Source of the DNA: Streptomyces phaeofaciens
GTDB lineage: Bacteria > Actinomycetota > Actinomycetes > Streptomycetales > Streptomycetaceae
Assembly (NCBI RefSeq): GCF_014648915.1
Contig: NZ_BMSA01000026.1
Location: 62,001-126,000 of the forward strand
Length of the DNA stretch: 64,000 nucleotides
Reading direction: 5' to 3'
Under the pieces are notes generated by a model. It did not search any database and had not been told where the DNA came from. It saw nothing but the letters and a program-made list of their open reading frames with translations. This document shows, piece after piece, positions 34,660-43,562 of the stretch. Position 1 is the stretch's first letter. Each line of letters begins with the position of its first letter. Position numbers and translations under genes: made by a program.

Positions 34660-35757
34660 GTGCCCGCGGTTCACCCGAACGTGATCGACGTCTTGCGCCG
34701 GCCCTGCACGGGACCGGCCGTGTGGAGGGGTCCGGACCTGGCGGACTCCGAGGACTGGGTCCTGCGGCTGTCACCGCCCCGGATCGACGAACTGGGGGCC
34801 GCCCTGCGCACGGTGCGTGAACGGGGAGTCCCGCTGCTCAAGGTGACCGCGGACGACTTCCCGTTGCCGACACTCGCCGGCGAACTGGAACGCCTCGCCG
34901 ACGTGCTGGAGAACGGCCGCGGGTTCGTCCTCGTCAAAGGCATCCCGGTCGAGCGGTACGGCCCGGCGGCGGCGAGCACCGTGTTCTGGGGGCTGGGCCG
35001 ACACCTCGGCGTCCCGGTGTCGCAGAACGCGGCGGGCCACATGCTCGGCCACGCCCGGGACACCGGCCGTACCCTGGCCGACCCCTCGACACGCGGCTAC
35101 CAGACGCGGGCGGAGCTGCCGTTCCACACGGACGGGTCCGACGTCCTCGGGCTGCTGTGCCTGCGGGCGGCCCGCGCCGGCGCACGCACCTCCCTCGTCA
35201 GCTCCGCGGCCGTCTACAACGCGGTGCTGGCGCGGCGCCCCGACCTCGCCGAGCGCCTGTACCGCACGCACTTCATCGACCGCCGGGAGGAGCACGCCCC
35301 CGGCGAGCACCCCTGCCACGCGGCCCCGCTCGCCTCCTGGTACGGCGGAAAGCTCAGCATCCGCTACCACCGCCCCTACCTCGAGTCCGCGCAGCGCTTT
35401 CCCGACGTGCCCCGCCTGGAGCCGGCCGACGTCGAGCTGTTCGACCTCGTCGACCGGCTGGCGGCCTCCCCGGAGTTCCGGCTGGACGTCGGCTTCGCGG
35501 CCGGCGATCTGCTGCTGGTCAACAACTACGCGGTCCTGCACTCCCGCACGGAGTACGAGGACTTCGCCGAGCCCGAGCGCAGGCGCCATGTGCTGCGGCT
35601 GTGGCTGACCCTGCGCCGGGGACGAGACCTTCCGCCGGACTTCTGGGGAGACCTGCCGGCCGCCGCCGACGGATCCGGTCGAGGCGGGGTCACCCCCCGA
35701 GACGTGATCGCGACACCCGGCTCCGCCGGCCCCGACGGCTCCTGTCGCCCCTCCTGA
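34660..35757 (+). CDS. TauD/TfdA-type 2-oxoglutarate-dependent dioxygenase
   Basis: The 365-residue enzyme has the iron triad: HTD at residues 156-158 and a distal His in VLHSRTEY. The oxoglutarate-anchoring Arg lies in the RRRHVLRLWL block. It would oxidise a C-H bond next to a sulfonate, amine or ether and release a small leaving group. GTG 34660 is chosen because AAAGGAGGAG precedes it directly; the frame is open about 30 residues further upstream. It leads an operon whose last gene is a YeiH-type sulfate/sulfite exporter, which would fit release of sulfite from an organosulfonate. Confidence 0.88.
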   Translation: MPAVHPNVIDVLRRPCTGPAVWRGPDLADSEDWVLRLSPPRIDELGAALRTVRERGVPLLKVTADDFPLPTLAGELERLADVLENGRGFVLVKGIPVERYGPAAASTVFWGLGRHLGVPVSQNAAGHMLGHARDTGRTLADPSTRGYQTRAELPFHTDGSDVLGLLCLRAARAGARTSLVSSAAVYNAVLARRPDLAERLYRTHFIDRREEHAPGEHPCHAAPLASWYGGKLSIRYHRPYLESAQRFPDVPRLEPADVELFDLVDRLAASPEFRLDVGFAAGDLLLVNNYAVLHSRTEYEDFAEPERRRHVLRLWLTLRRGRDLPPDFWGDLPAAADGSGRGGVTPRDVIATPGSAGPDGSCRPS

Positions 35758-35788
35758 TCGCCTCCGGCCCACACCGAACGGACAACGA

Positions 35789-35944
35789 ATGAACAACCTC
35801 GCGGCAGCCCTGGTGCAATCGGCCCGGGCCGGCGGTGACCGCGTCGCCGTACGCCAGGACGAGACCGTCCTCACCCAGCGCGAGATCGTCGTCGTGGAGC
35901 GGACGGCCACGCGGGACGCCGGCGGACAAGAGCCGGTCTCGTGA
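35789..35944 (+). pseudogene. Truncated N-terminus of an acyl-CoA/AMP ligase
   Basis: A 51-residue frame begins with MNNLAAALVQSARAGGDRVA and continues through RQDETVLTQREI. This is the characteristic opening of long-chain acyl-CoA synthetases and related AMP-forming ligases, whose normal length is 500-550 residues. The match stops there; the frame ends 17 residues later and overlaps the YeiH-type gene start by four bases (GTGA). So the ligase core is deleted and only a start-proximal stub remains, possibly kept because it couples translation to the exporter. Confidence 0.6.
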
Positions 35945-37047
35945 CGAGCGAAGCGGCCGCCCACCGCCCACGGTCCGCCCCCGACCCCACGACCCGGTCC
36001 ACCGGGCGCGCGCGGACCCCCTCCGCGGCCGGCACCCGGCCCGCGCCGCCCGGCTCCCGGATACCCGGGCTCGCCCTCACCCTGGTCGTCGCCGCGGCCG
36101 CCACGGGAGTGGGCAGACTGCTCCCGGTCCTCGGCGGTCCCGTGAGCGGCGTCGTCATCGGCGTCCTCGTCGCCGCCGTGTGCCGGCCGGGCCCACGGCT
36201 GCGGCCGGGGATCAGCATCGCCAACAAGCCCGTGCTCCAGACCGGAGTGGCCCTCCTCGGCGCCCAGCTGTCGCTGACCCAGGTGTTCGAGGTGGGCGGA
36301 AGCTCGCTGCCGATCATGATCGGCTCGCTGGCCGCCTGCCTGACCGCCGCCCGGTTCATCGGCCGCCGCCTCGGTATCGGCGGCGACCTGCGGACCCTGA
36401 TCGGCGCCGGCACCGGAATCTGCGGGGCGTCGGCGATCGCCGCGGTCACTCCGGTCATCGGCGCCGCGAGCGTGGAGGTCGCCTACGCCATCTCGACGAT
36501 CTTCCTGTTCAACATCGCCGCGGTGATCGCCTTCCCCGTGATCGGCCATCTGCTCGGCATGGGCCCCGAGGCCTTCGGCCTCTTCGCCGGAACCGCGGTC
36601 AACGACATGTCGTCCGTGGTCGCCGTCGCCGCCGCCTACGGGCCCGCGGCGGCCGACCACGCCGTCGTCGTCAAACTCACCCGCACACTGATGATCATCC
36701 CGATCTGTCTGGGGCTGGCGGTCCTGGCCGGCCGCCGCGCCCGTGCCGCCGGCCGGGCCGCCGCCTCGTCCACGGTGCGGCCGGCCGGGCTGGTGCCCTG
36801 GTTCCTGGTGGCCTTCCTGCTGGCGGCCGCCGCCAACAGCGCCGGCCTCGTCCCGGCCGCGGCCCACCCCGGCCTCAAGGAGCTCTCGGTGCTCCTCGTC
36901 ACCGTCGCGCTCTGCGCGGTCGGCCTCTCCACCGACCTCTCCGCCCTGCGCCGCACCGGCCCCCGCCCGCTGCTGCTGGGCGCCTGCCTGTGGGTGGTGG
37001 TCACCGTCACCAGCATCGCCCTTCAGTACGGCGTCATGCGCCTTTGA
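35941..37047 (+). CDS. YeiH-type putative sulfate/sulfite exporter
   Basis: The 368-residue protein has about ten membrane helices after a Pro/Arg/Thr-rich cytoplasmic N-terminus of 40 residues. Conserved PF03601 blocks are present: VLQTGVALLGAQLSL, GAGTGICGASAIAA and AGTAVNDMSSVV. Family members are linked to export of sulfite or sulfate during sulfonate breakdown, though few are tested. GTG 35941 overlaps the ligase stub. The operon context with a TauD-type dioxygenase supports a detoxifying role for released sulfite. Confidence 0.88.
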   Translation: MTSEAAAHRPRSAPDPTTRSTGRARTPSAAGTRPAPPGSRIPGLALTLVVAAAATGVGRLLPVLGGPVSGVVIGVLVAAVCRPGPRLRPGISIANKPVLQTGVALLGAQLSLTQVFEVGGSSLPIMIGSLAACLTAARFIGRRLGIGGDLRTLIGAGTGICGASAIAAVTPVIGAASVEVAYAISTIFLFNIAAVIAFPVIGHLLGMGPEAFGLFAGTAVNDMSSVVAVAAAYGPAAADHAVVVKLTRTLMIIPICLGLAVLAGRRARAAGRAAASSTVRPAGLVPWFLVAFLLAAAANSAGLVPAAAHPGLKELSVLLVTVALCAVGLSTDLSALRRTGPRPLLLGACLWVVVTVTSIALQYGVMRL

Positions 37048-37062
37048 GGAAGGCGCGGAGGA

Positions 37063-37091
37063 GGCGTGCAGCGGTGACTTCGCTGCACGCC
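37063..37091 (+). terminator. Hairpin after the YeiH-type gene
   Basis: A perfect 11-bp stem (GGCGTGCAGCG and its complement) with a seven-base loop lies 16 bases after the stop. There is no T-run, but position and strength fit a streptomycete terminator. Its right half is inside the first repeat unit of the block that follows. Confidence 0.7.
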
Positions 37092-37136
37092 CCTTACGCG
37101 TTGCGCGGTGACTTTGCTGCGCCCCTTACGCGTTGC
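37071..37136. repeat. Two-copy 34/32-bp tandem repeat
   Basis: Two head-to-tail units at 37071-37104 and 37105-37136 share GCGGTGACTT...GCTGC and CCCCTTACGCGTTGC. The second lacks two bases. This opens a gene-free block with three different tandem repeats. Confidence 0.85.
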
Positions 37137-37149
37137 CGTTCGGGCGGGC

Positions 37150-37195
37150 GGGACACAGCACTCGGGCGGGACACAGCACACCGGTGGGACACAGC
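37150..37195. repeat. Three-copy 18-bp tandem repeat
   Basis: GGGACACAGC begins at 37150, 37168 and 37186, exactly 18 bases apart, with partly conserved spacer bases. Confidence 0.8.
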
Positions 37196-37350
37196 CCGAC
37201 ACAGAGGGCAGGCGGCCGACGACGTGCTACGTGCTCGCCTCGGCCGAAGCGGCCGTTCCGCGGGAGGGGCACCCGGCGCGACCGCGCCGGGTGCTCCGGT
37301 CTGCGCGCCGGGGGACGGGCCGGGGGACGGGCCCGCCGGCGGCAGGACAC

Positions 37351-37499
37351 GGCGAGCAGACGCAGACGCGGTCCGGTGGGACGCGGCGAGCAGACGCAGA
37401 CGCGGTTCGGTGGGACGCGGCGAGCAGACGCAGACGCGGTCCGGTGGTACACGGCGAGAAGCCGCAGACGCGGTCCGGTGCGGACACATCTGCGGCTTC
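37351..37499. repeat. Four-copy 34-bp tandem repeat with terminal hairpin
   Basis: Units start at 37351, 37385, 37419 and 37453; each begins GGCGAGCAGACGCAGACGCG and is 34 bases long, with one to three changes. The fourth unit is altered so that GAAGCCGCAGA (37458-37468) pairs perfectly with TCTGCGGCTTC (37489-37499). The hairpin lies 57 bases beyond the stop of the convergent acetoacetyl-CoA synthetase gene and may end its transcript. No gene is seen in 37048-37555. Confidence 0.9.
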
Positions 37500-37555
37500 G
37501 GCTCCGTCCCGGCGCTGCCGGTTCGGCGGTGTTCGCGGGCTTCGGGCCCGCCTGT

Positions 37556-39544
37556 TCACCCGCCCGGCATCGAACGGCCCGCGTAGTCCGCGAACCAGGT
37601 CAGCATCTCGGGATGGGTGACGGCACCCGCGCTGCTGACATCGGTGACACGGGCGCCCTGGAGGATGCGCTTGACCGGCACCTCCAGCTTCTTCCCGGTC
37701 AGCGTGCGGGGCACGGCGGCGATCGGCACGATGGCGTCGGGCACATGACGTGGCGACAGCCGGCGCCGGACGGCCGCGGCGATCCGCTCCCGCAGCCCGT
37801 CGTCCAGCGGGCTGCCCGGGGCGGTCACGACGAACAGGGGCATGAAGTAGCCGCCGTCCGGGCGCTCCACGCCGACGACGAGACTGTCCATGACCTCGGG
37901 GAGCTGTTCGACGACCGCGTAGAGGTCGGCGGAGCCCATGCGTACGCCCATGCGGTTGAGGGTGGAGTCGGAGCGGCCGGACACGACGACCGACAGGTCG
38001 GGATGGACGGTGACCCAGTCGCCGTGCCGCCAGACACCCGGGTAGGTGTCGAAATAGCTGGCCCGGTAGCGGGCCCCGTCGGGGTCGTCGACGAAGTGGA
38101 GGGGCATGGACGGCAGGGGCGCGGTCACCACGAGCTCGCCCTGTTCGCCGGCCAGCGGCTGCCCGGAGGGATCCCAGGCGGCCAGCGCCACACCGAGCGA
38201 AGGGCCGGGGATGCGGCCCACCCGGACGGGCAGCAGCGGGGAGCCACCCGCGAGGACGGAACAGATGTCGGTCCCGCCGCAGATCGACTGGAGCCAGACG
38301 CCCGGTGCGAGCCGTTCATGGACCCACCGCCAGGTGCTGTCGGGCAGCGACGATCCGGTCTGGAGGATGGAGCGCAGCGCGCCGAGATCGAGTTCGGCCG
38401 CCGGATGCGTGCCGGACCGCTCCACCGCGGCGAGGTAGGCCGCGCCCACCCCGACCATCGTCGCCCCGGTCTGTTCGGCGACGCGCCAGGCGCCGTTGAC
38501 GTCGGGAAAGGTGGGACTGCCGTCGTACAGGACGATCGTGCTGCCGTGCAGCAGTCCGCCGACCAGGAAGTTCCATACCATCCAGCTCGTGGACGTGAGG
38601 AAGAGATATCGGTCCTCGGCCCGCAGGTCGGCGCCGAGGCCGAGGGCCTTGAGCAGTTCCAGAACGATGCCGCCGTGACCCTGCACGATCCCCTTGGGCA
38701 CCCCGGTGGTCCCCGAGGACCACAGGATCCACAGCGGGTGGTCGAAGGGCACGTCGGCGAAGACCAGCGGCCCTTCGGCGGCCGGCAGCGCGGACCAGGA
38801 GTGCTGTGCGACCCCGGCCCGTCGCGACCACGGCTCGTCCGGCGCGGGAAACAGCCGGTCGATCGCGAGGACGTGCCGGACGGTGGGGAGCCCGTCCACG
38901 AGTTCGGCGACGTCCGCGCGCCGGTCGTACTCCTTGCCGCCGTGGCGGTAGCCGTCCGCGGCCACGAGGACGGCGGGTCGCGCCTGCCGCAGTCGGGCCA
39001 GGACGCTCGGGGTGCCGAAGTCCGGGGAGCACGCCGTCCACACCGCGCCGACGGCGGCCGTGGCCAGCAGGGCGACCACGGTCTGCGGCAGGTTGGGGAG
39101 ATGGCCGGCCACGCAGTCGCCGGGTCCCACGCCCATCCGGCGCAGCGCCGCCGCGACGTCCCCGACCTGCCGGCACAGTTCCTCCCAGGAGATGTCCTCG
39201 GGGGTGCCGCCCTCGGCCACGCAGACCAGGGCGGGGCGGGCGTCGGTGGCCCGGGCCAGGCACCGTTCGGCGAAGTTCAGCCGGGCCCCGGGGAACCAGG
39301 TGGCGCCCGGCATGGACGAGTCCGCCAGCACCTCGTCGTAGCCGGTGACGGCGTCCAGGCCGTAGAACTCCCACACCGCCGACCAGAAGCCGGGCAGGTC
39401 GGTGGAGCTCCACCGCCAGAGGGCGGCGTAGTCGTCGAAGCGCAGCCCCCGGTCGGTACCGAGCCACCGAAGGAAGGACGCGATGTTCGAATCCTCGGTC
39501 TCGCGGCGACCGGGAGACCACAGCAGGTCGGTGTCGGTGTTCAT
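37556..39544 (-). CDS. Acetoacetyl-CoA synthetase
   Basis: The 662-residue AMP-forming ligase matches acetoacetate-CoA ligases in length and blocks. These are the N-terminal DYAALWRWSSTDLPGFW, the AMP site WSSGTTGVPKGI, GGTDIC, GRSDSTLNRMGVRMGS and the C-terminal lysine in TLTGKKLEVPVK. It converts acetoacetate, ATP and CoA to acetoacetyl-CoA. ATG 39544 has GGAAAGG upstream. It is the last gene of an operon whose first gene, by function, is a BKACE enzyme that produces acetoacetate, so the pair would recover the carbon as two acetyl units. Confidence 0.92.
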   Translation of the reverse strand: MNTDTDLLWSPGRRETEDSNIASFLRWLGTDRGLRFDDYAALWRWSSTDLPGFWSAVWEFYGLDAVTGYDEVLADSSMPGATWFPGARLNFAERCLARATDARPALVCVAEGGTPEDISWEELCRQVGDVAAALRRMGVGPGDCVAGHLPNLPQTVVALLATAAVGAVWTACSPDFGTPSVLARLRQARPAVLVAADGYRHGGKEYDRRADVAELVDGLPTVRHVLAIDRLFPAPDEPWSRRAGVAQHSWSALPAAEGPLVFADVPFDHPLWILWSSGTTGVPKGIVQGHGGIVLELLKALGLGADLRAEDRYLFLTSTSWMVWNFLVGGLLHGSTIVLYDGSPTFPDVNGAWRVAEQTGATMVGVGAAYLAAVERSGTHPAAELDLGALRSILQTGSSLPDSTWRWVHERLAPGVWLQSICGGTDICSVLAGGSPLLPVRVGRIPGPSLGVALAAWDPSGQPLAGEQGELVVTAPLPSMPLHFVDDPDGARYRASYFDTYPGVWRHGDWVTVHPDLSVVVSGRSDSTLNRMGVRMGSADLYAVVEQLPEVMDSLVVGVERPDGGYFMPLFVVTAPGSPLDDGLRERIAAAVRRRLSPRHVPDAIVPIAAVPRTLTGKKLEVPVKRILQGARVTDVSSAGAVTHPEMLTWFADYAGRSMPGG

Positions 39545-39582
39545 TGTTGCCTTTCCGGGGGCTGCGTGTCGGATCGGGGGGT

Positions 39583-40161
39583 TCAGCCGAGGTCGAGCCG
39601 GCGGAGCAGTTCCTCCGCCCGGGGCCAGGGACCGTGGCCGGACGCGGGGTTGAGATGGCCGACCGCTCCCAGCTCCTCCCACCGGCTGCCCCAGTGCCCG
39701 GCCAGCTCGCGGACGCGCTCGACGGCGCCCAGGGGGTCGTCGGAGCTCGCCGCGACGATGCTCGGGAAGGGCAGCGGCGCCCGCGGCACCGGTGTCCAGC
39801 CGTTCTCCTCGAGCACCCCGGGGGCGGGGTAGCCCTCCGGCAGCGGAGTCTCGAAGTCGGGCGGGGTGGCCAGGAGCGCGCCCCGGACGTCGGCCGTGTG
39901 GTCCTGGGCCCAGTGCACGGTGGTGATCACACCGGCGCTGTGGGCGACCAGCACGACGGGCCCCGCGATCCGCGACACCACCGTGTCCAGGGCGGCGACC
40001 CGGGCCTGTCGGCACAGCCCGTCCTGTGTCAGCGGGGGCACCGTGCGGACGGTGCGGCCGGCCTCGGCCAGCCGGTCGGCGAGCAGCGTCTGCCAGTGCT
40101 GCTCGACATGGTCGCGCAGGCCGGGGACGATCACGACCGTCGCCTCGGGGGTGCCGCTCAT
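39583..40161 (-). CDS. RBBP9/YdeN-type serine hydrolase
   Basis: The 192-residue protein has the compact RBBP9/YdeN fold: VVIVPGLRDHVEQHWQ, the nucleophile elbow VAHSAGV, ASSDDP with the acid, and GHLNPASGHGPWP with the base. These small hydrolases act on esters or amides of unknown nature. ATG 40161 overlaps the MFS stop (ATGA), so it is coupled to the transporter. It may hydrolyse an intermediate carried in by that transporter. Confidence 0.87.
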   Translation of the reverse strand: MSGTPEATVVIVPGLRDHVEQHWQTLLADRLAEAGRTVRTVPPLTQDGLCRQARVAALDTVVSRIAGPVVLVAHSAGVITTVHWAQDHTADVRGALLATPPDFETPLPEGYPAPGVLEENGWTPVPRAPLPFPSIVAASSDDPLGAVERVRELAGHWGSRWEELGAVGHLNPASGHGPWPRAEELLRRLDLG

Positions 40162-41519
40162 GAGGACAGCTCCGATTCCTTCGCCTCCGGCTCGGCCGGG
40201 AGGCGGTCCTGGGTGATGCGGCGCAGGTCGCGCTCGTAGTGGTGGCGGCCGATCAGGAAGGCGACGGTGGCGGCGACCGCGATCAGCGGGACCAGCCGCA
40301 GCGCGCCGAGCAGGCCCATCCGGTCCGCGAGCAGGCCCGTGACCGCGGGGCCGGGCGCCAGGCCGAGCAGGCTGTTGGCCAGGGTGAGGGTGGCGAACGC
40401 GGTCGCGGAGATGGTCACCGGAGTCAGGTTCGCCACCATGGCGGCGGCCGGACCGGCCGTGCCGGCCGAGAGCAGGGCTCCCACCGCCAGCGCCGCGATC
40501 TGAAGGGGGCCGGCGGGCAGCCGGAAGGCGGTCACCAGCAGGACGAGCGCCCCGAGGCTGCAAGTGATGGCGACGGCCCACTTCCGGATCGGGAGCACCT
40601 TGCTGATCCGGTCCGAGGCGATTCCGCCGCCGATCATCCCGATGCCGATGATCAGGGCGAAGACCCCGGCGGCGGCACCGGCCTTCGCGGTGGGCAGGTC
40701 GTAGTAGCGGTTGAAGTAGCTGGGCAGCCAGGCGATCAGGGAGCCCGCGATGAACAGCTGGAGTCCGCTGCCGACGTACGCGCTGATCACCGAGACGGAG
40801 GAGAACAGCCGTGGCAGCAGCGCCCGCAGCGGCCGGGGCGGGGCGGCGGCCCCGTCCTCGCCGGCGTCCGGGGCGGCCGCGGGGCGCAGGCGCTTCTCCG
40901 TGACGACGACGCCGTAGACGGCGGCCAGCAGCAGCCCGAAGACGCCCATGACGCCGAACGCCCAGCGCCAGCCGAACCGCTCGGCCACCGCGCCGCCGAT
41001 CGACACGCCCAGCACCGAGCCGAAGGCACCGCCCGCGATGAAGGCACCGGAGAGGGTCGCCCGCAGCGAGGTCGGGAAGACGCTCAGGACCACGGCGATC
41101 CCGACGCTCCCGTAGGCGGCCTCGCCGATGCCGACGAAGAGCCGGCCGACGAACATCTCCCCGTAGCTCGCCGACACCGCGCACCCCAGGGTCGCCACGC
41201 TCCACAGCGTGGCGGCGATCAGCAGGCTCCTCACCCTGCCCCAGCGGTCCGCCATCAGTGACATGGGGAAGGTGAGCAGACCGACCATCAGCGCCACGAC
41301 CCCGCTGAGCGAGCCCAGCCTGGCGTCGGAGAGCAGCCATTCGGCCTTCAGCATCGGGAAGACGGCGTTGAGCACCTGCCGCGACATGTAGTCGGACAGC
41401 AGCAGCCCGAAACTCAGGGCGAAAACGATCCAGGCATAGCGGCGGGAAACCGGCCATCCGGACGGAGACGTGGTCGTCTCCGTCGCCGGGACGGAATCCG
41501 CAGTGGTGTGAAACCCCAT
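40158..41519 (-). CDS. MFS transporter
   Basis: The 453-residue protein has twelve predicted membrane helices and the MFS loop MADRWGRVRSLL between helices 2 and 3. Overall it resembles anion:cation symporter and hexuronate-type carriers of the ACS family. ATG 41519 has GAGG eight bases upstream; ATG 41525 is only two bases from the same site. It is the likely importer for the acid metabolised by the surrounding catabolic genes. Confidence 0.9.
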   Translation of the reverse strand: MGFHTTADSVPATETTTSPSGWPVSRRYAWIVFALSFGLLLSDYMSRQVLNAVFPMLKAEWLLSDARLGSLSGVVALMVGLLTFPMSLMADRWGRVRSLLIAATLWSVATLGCAVSASYGEMFVGRLFVGIGEAAYGSVGIAVVLSVFPTSLRATLSGAFIAGGAFGSVLGVSIGGAVAERFGWRWAFGVMGVFGLLLAAVYGVVVTEKRLRPAAAPDAGEDGAAAPPRPLRALLPRLFSSVSVISAYVGSGLQLFIAGSLIAWLPSYFNRYYDLPTAKAGAAAGVFALIIGIGMIGGGIASDRISKVLPIRKWAVAITCSLGALVLLVTAFRLPAGPLQIAALAVGALLSAGTAGPAAAMVANLTPVTISATAFATLTLANSLLGLAPGPAVTGLLADRMGLLGALRLVPLIAVAATVAFLIGRHHYERDLRRITQDRLPAEPEAKESELSS

Positions 41520-41551
41520 TGTCATCACCTCACGCGCTTCTGAAGGACAGG

Positions 41552-42466
41552 TCAGAACGGTCTGTCGCCCACGATCCCGGCGCGCTCCATCTTGCGGACG
41601 GCGGGCCAGTAGTCCTGGACGGCGTAGTGCTGGGTGGAGCGGTTGTCCCAGATGGCGACGCTGTTCGGCTGCCAGCGCCAGCGCACCTGGTACTCGGGGA
41701 CCGCCGCCTGGCTGAGCAGGTAGTTCAGCAGCAGGCCGGCCCCGGGGGCGTAGTCCTGCCCGAAGCGCACGTTCTCGGGCGTGTGGAAGTTGACGAAGTG
41801 CGTGGTGAAGCTGTTGACGAAGAGGATCCGCTCGCCGGTCTCGGGGTGGGTGCGCACCACCGGGTGCTCCGCGTCGGGGAAACGGGCCTTGAGCTCGTGG
41901 CGCTTCTCCGGCGGCATCACGGCGCCGAAGGACGCCTCGATGCTGTGCCGTGCCCGCAGGTCCTGGATCTGGGCCTTGATGTGTTCCGGCAGCCGGCGGT
42001 AGGCCTCCGCCATGTTGATCCAGATGGTGTCCCCGCCGACCGGGGGCGACTCCACACAGCGCAGCACGGCCCCCATCGCGGGTGCTTCCCGCCAGGTCCC
42101 GTCGGTGTGCAGGGCGTTCTCGTAGTGTTCGGCCGGGCTGTCGAGATCCTTGTAGATGCGGACCAGGCCGGGGTGCTCCGGGTCGCTGCCGGCCACCGGA
42201 TGGTCCTCCAGCGGACCGAAACGCTCGGCGAACGCGATGTGCTCGGCGCGCGTGATGTCCTGGTCGCGCAGGAACAGGACCTTGTGCCGCAGGAGCAGGG
42301 CCTTGATCTCGGCGAACAGATCGTCGTCGCGTGAGGCGTCGCCGAGGTGCACACCGGACAGCTCGGCGCCGATGGTGCAGGTCAGCGGCTCGACCTTGAC
42401 CGAGCCGCGGGAGTGGGCACGCACCAGTGCGGGTGCGCCCTGCACCGGGGTGAGGGTCTTTTCCAT
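41552..42466 (-). CDS. TauD/TfdA-family 2-oxoglutarate-dependent dioxygenase
   Basis: The 304-residue enzyme has the classic TauD/TfdA layout: HTD at residues 120-122, TIWINM, and a distal histidine and arginine in WDNRSTQHYAVQDYWP and RKMERAGI. TfdA/TauD enzymes cleave C-S, C-O or C-N bonds by hydroxylating the adjacent carbon. GGAGGAAG precedes the ATG. It is distinct from the dioxygenase at 34660, which has a different sequence around both metal sites. It is second in the operon after the quinone oxidoreductase. Confidence 0.92.
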   Translation of the reverse strand: MEKTLTPVQGAPALVRAHSRGSVKVEPLTCTIGAELSGVHLGDASRDDDLFAEIKALLLRHKVLFLRDQDITRAEHIAFAERFGPLEDHPVAGSDPEHPGLVRIYKDLDSPAEHYENALHTDGTWREAPAMGAVLRCVESPPVGGDTIWINMAEAYRRLPEHIKAQIQDLRARHSIEASFGAVMPPEKRHELKARFPDAEHPVVRTHPETGERILFVNSFTTHFVNFHTPENVRFGQDYAPGAGLLLNYLLSQAAVPEYQVRWRWQPNSVAIWDNRSTQHYAVQDYWPAVRKMERAGIVGDRPF

Positions 42467-42514
42467 GGTGCTTCCTCCTGGAGAGGGTCGTGAGGCACGC
42501 GGTCGGCCGCGCGC

Positions 42515-43489
42515 TCAGAGGACGAAGACGGACGATCCCGTGGTCCGCCCCGCCTCCAGCTCGCGGTGGGCCCGGGCGGCGTCCTGGAGCGCGTAGCGCT
42601 GGTTGACCTCGATGGCGATGCGCCCGGAGGCGACGTGGTCGAAGAGCTCGCCCGCCAGTTCGGCCCGCTCCGCGGGGTCCGCGATGTAGTCGGCCAGTGC
42701 GGGCCGGGTCACGAACAGCGAGCCGTTGACGGCCAGCTGCATGGCGTCGATGGGCGGCACCGCACCGGAGGCGGTACCGAAGCACACCAGCAGGCCGCGC
42801 CGGCGCAGCGAGGCGAGGGAGCCGGCGAACGTCGACGCGCCGACACTGTCGAAGACGACGGGCACGCCCTCCCCGCCGGTCAGTTCGCGCACGCGCTCGG
42901 CGACGTTCTCGCGCCGGTAGTGAACGATGTGGTCGCAGCCGTGGGCGCGGGCCAGTTCGGCCTTCTCCTCGGTGGAGACCGTGCCGATCACGGTGAGCCC
43001 CAGCAGCTTGGCCCACTGGCAGACGATGAGGCCCACGCCACCCGCCGCCGCGGTGAGCAGGATCGTGTCGCCGGCCTTCAGGGGGTGGATCCTGCGGAGC
43101 AGGTACGCGGAGGTGAGTCCGCGCATGGTCATCGCGGCGGCCGTCTCGAAGCCGATCGCGTCCGGCAGCCTGATCAGCGAGCCCGCCGGCATGACCCGTT
43201 CCGTGCTGTAGGCGCCGAGCGGGCTTCCGGTGTACGTCACCCGGTCGCCCTCGGCGACGTGCGTCACTCCCTCGCCGACGGCCTCGACCACCCCCGCGCC
43301 CTCGACGCCCAGTCCGGCGGGCAGCGGCGCCGGGTAGAGACCGGTACGGAAGTAGGTGTCGGCGAAGTTGAGTCCGACGGCTGCGTGCCGGATCCGCACC
43401 TCGCCCGGGCCGGGGTCGCCGACGAGGACCTCCTCCCAGCGCAGGACGTCGGGACCGCCGGTCTCCTTGAAGCGAATGGCGTGGGCCAC
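42515..43489 (-). CDS. Quinone oxidoreductase-like NADPH dehydrogenase (QOR/CrtA type)
   Basis: The 324-residue MDR-superfamily protein has the zinc-free QOR pattern: GLNFADTYFRTGLYP, GVEGAGVVEAVGEGV and the dinucleotide loop AAAGGVG. GTG 43489 has GGAG seven bases upstream. It would reduce a quinone or the double bond of an enone or enoyl-acid using NADPH. It begins the run QOR, dioxygenase, MFS, hydrolase, acetoacetyl-CoA synthetase, whose gaps are 48 bases or less. Confidence 0.92.
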   Translation of the reverse strand: MAHAIRFKETGGPDVLRWEEVLVGDPGPGEVRIRHAAVGLNFADTYFRTGLYPAPLPAGLGVEGAGVVEAVGEGVTHVAEGDRVTYTGSPLGAYSTERVMPAGSLIRLPDAIGFETAAAMTMRGLTSAYLLRRIHPLKAGDTILLTAAAGGVGLIVCQWAKLLGLTVIGTVSTEEKAELARAHGCDHIVHYRRENVAERVRELTGGEGVPVVFDSVGASTFAGSLASLRRRGLLVCFGTASGAVPPIDAMQLAVNGSLFVTRPALADYIADPAERAELAGELFDHVASGRIAIEVNQRYALQDAARAHRELEAGRTTGSSVFVL

Positions 43490-43562
43490 GGTCGTGCTCC
43501 GTTGTTCGTCGCGGACACGTCTCGCACACGAGCGGCCGCGGGGCAGGGTGGTGAGAGGGGGA

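Noticed and set aside
37351..37485. Possible CRISPR array
   Set aside because: Units are contiguous with no unique spacers and no cas gene is nearby; it is a simple tandem repeat. The same applies to the 25-bp array at 60388.
37133..39832. 899-codon plus-strand frame covering the repeat block and the synthetase gene
   Set aside because: Its first part is only translated tandem repeat and the rest mirrors acetoacetyl-CoA synthetase.
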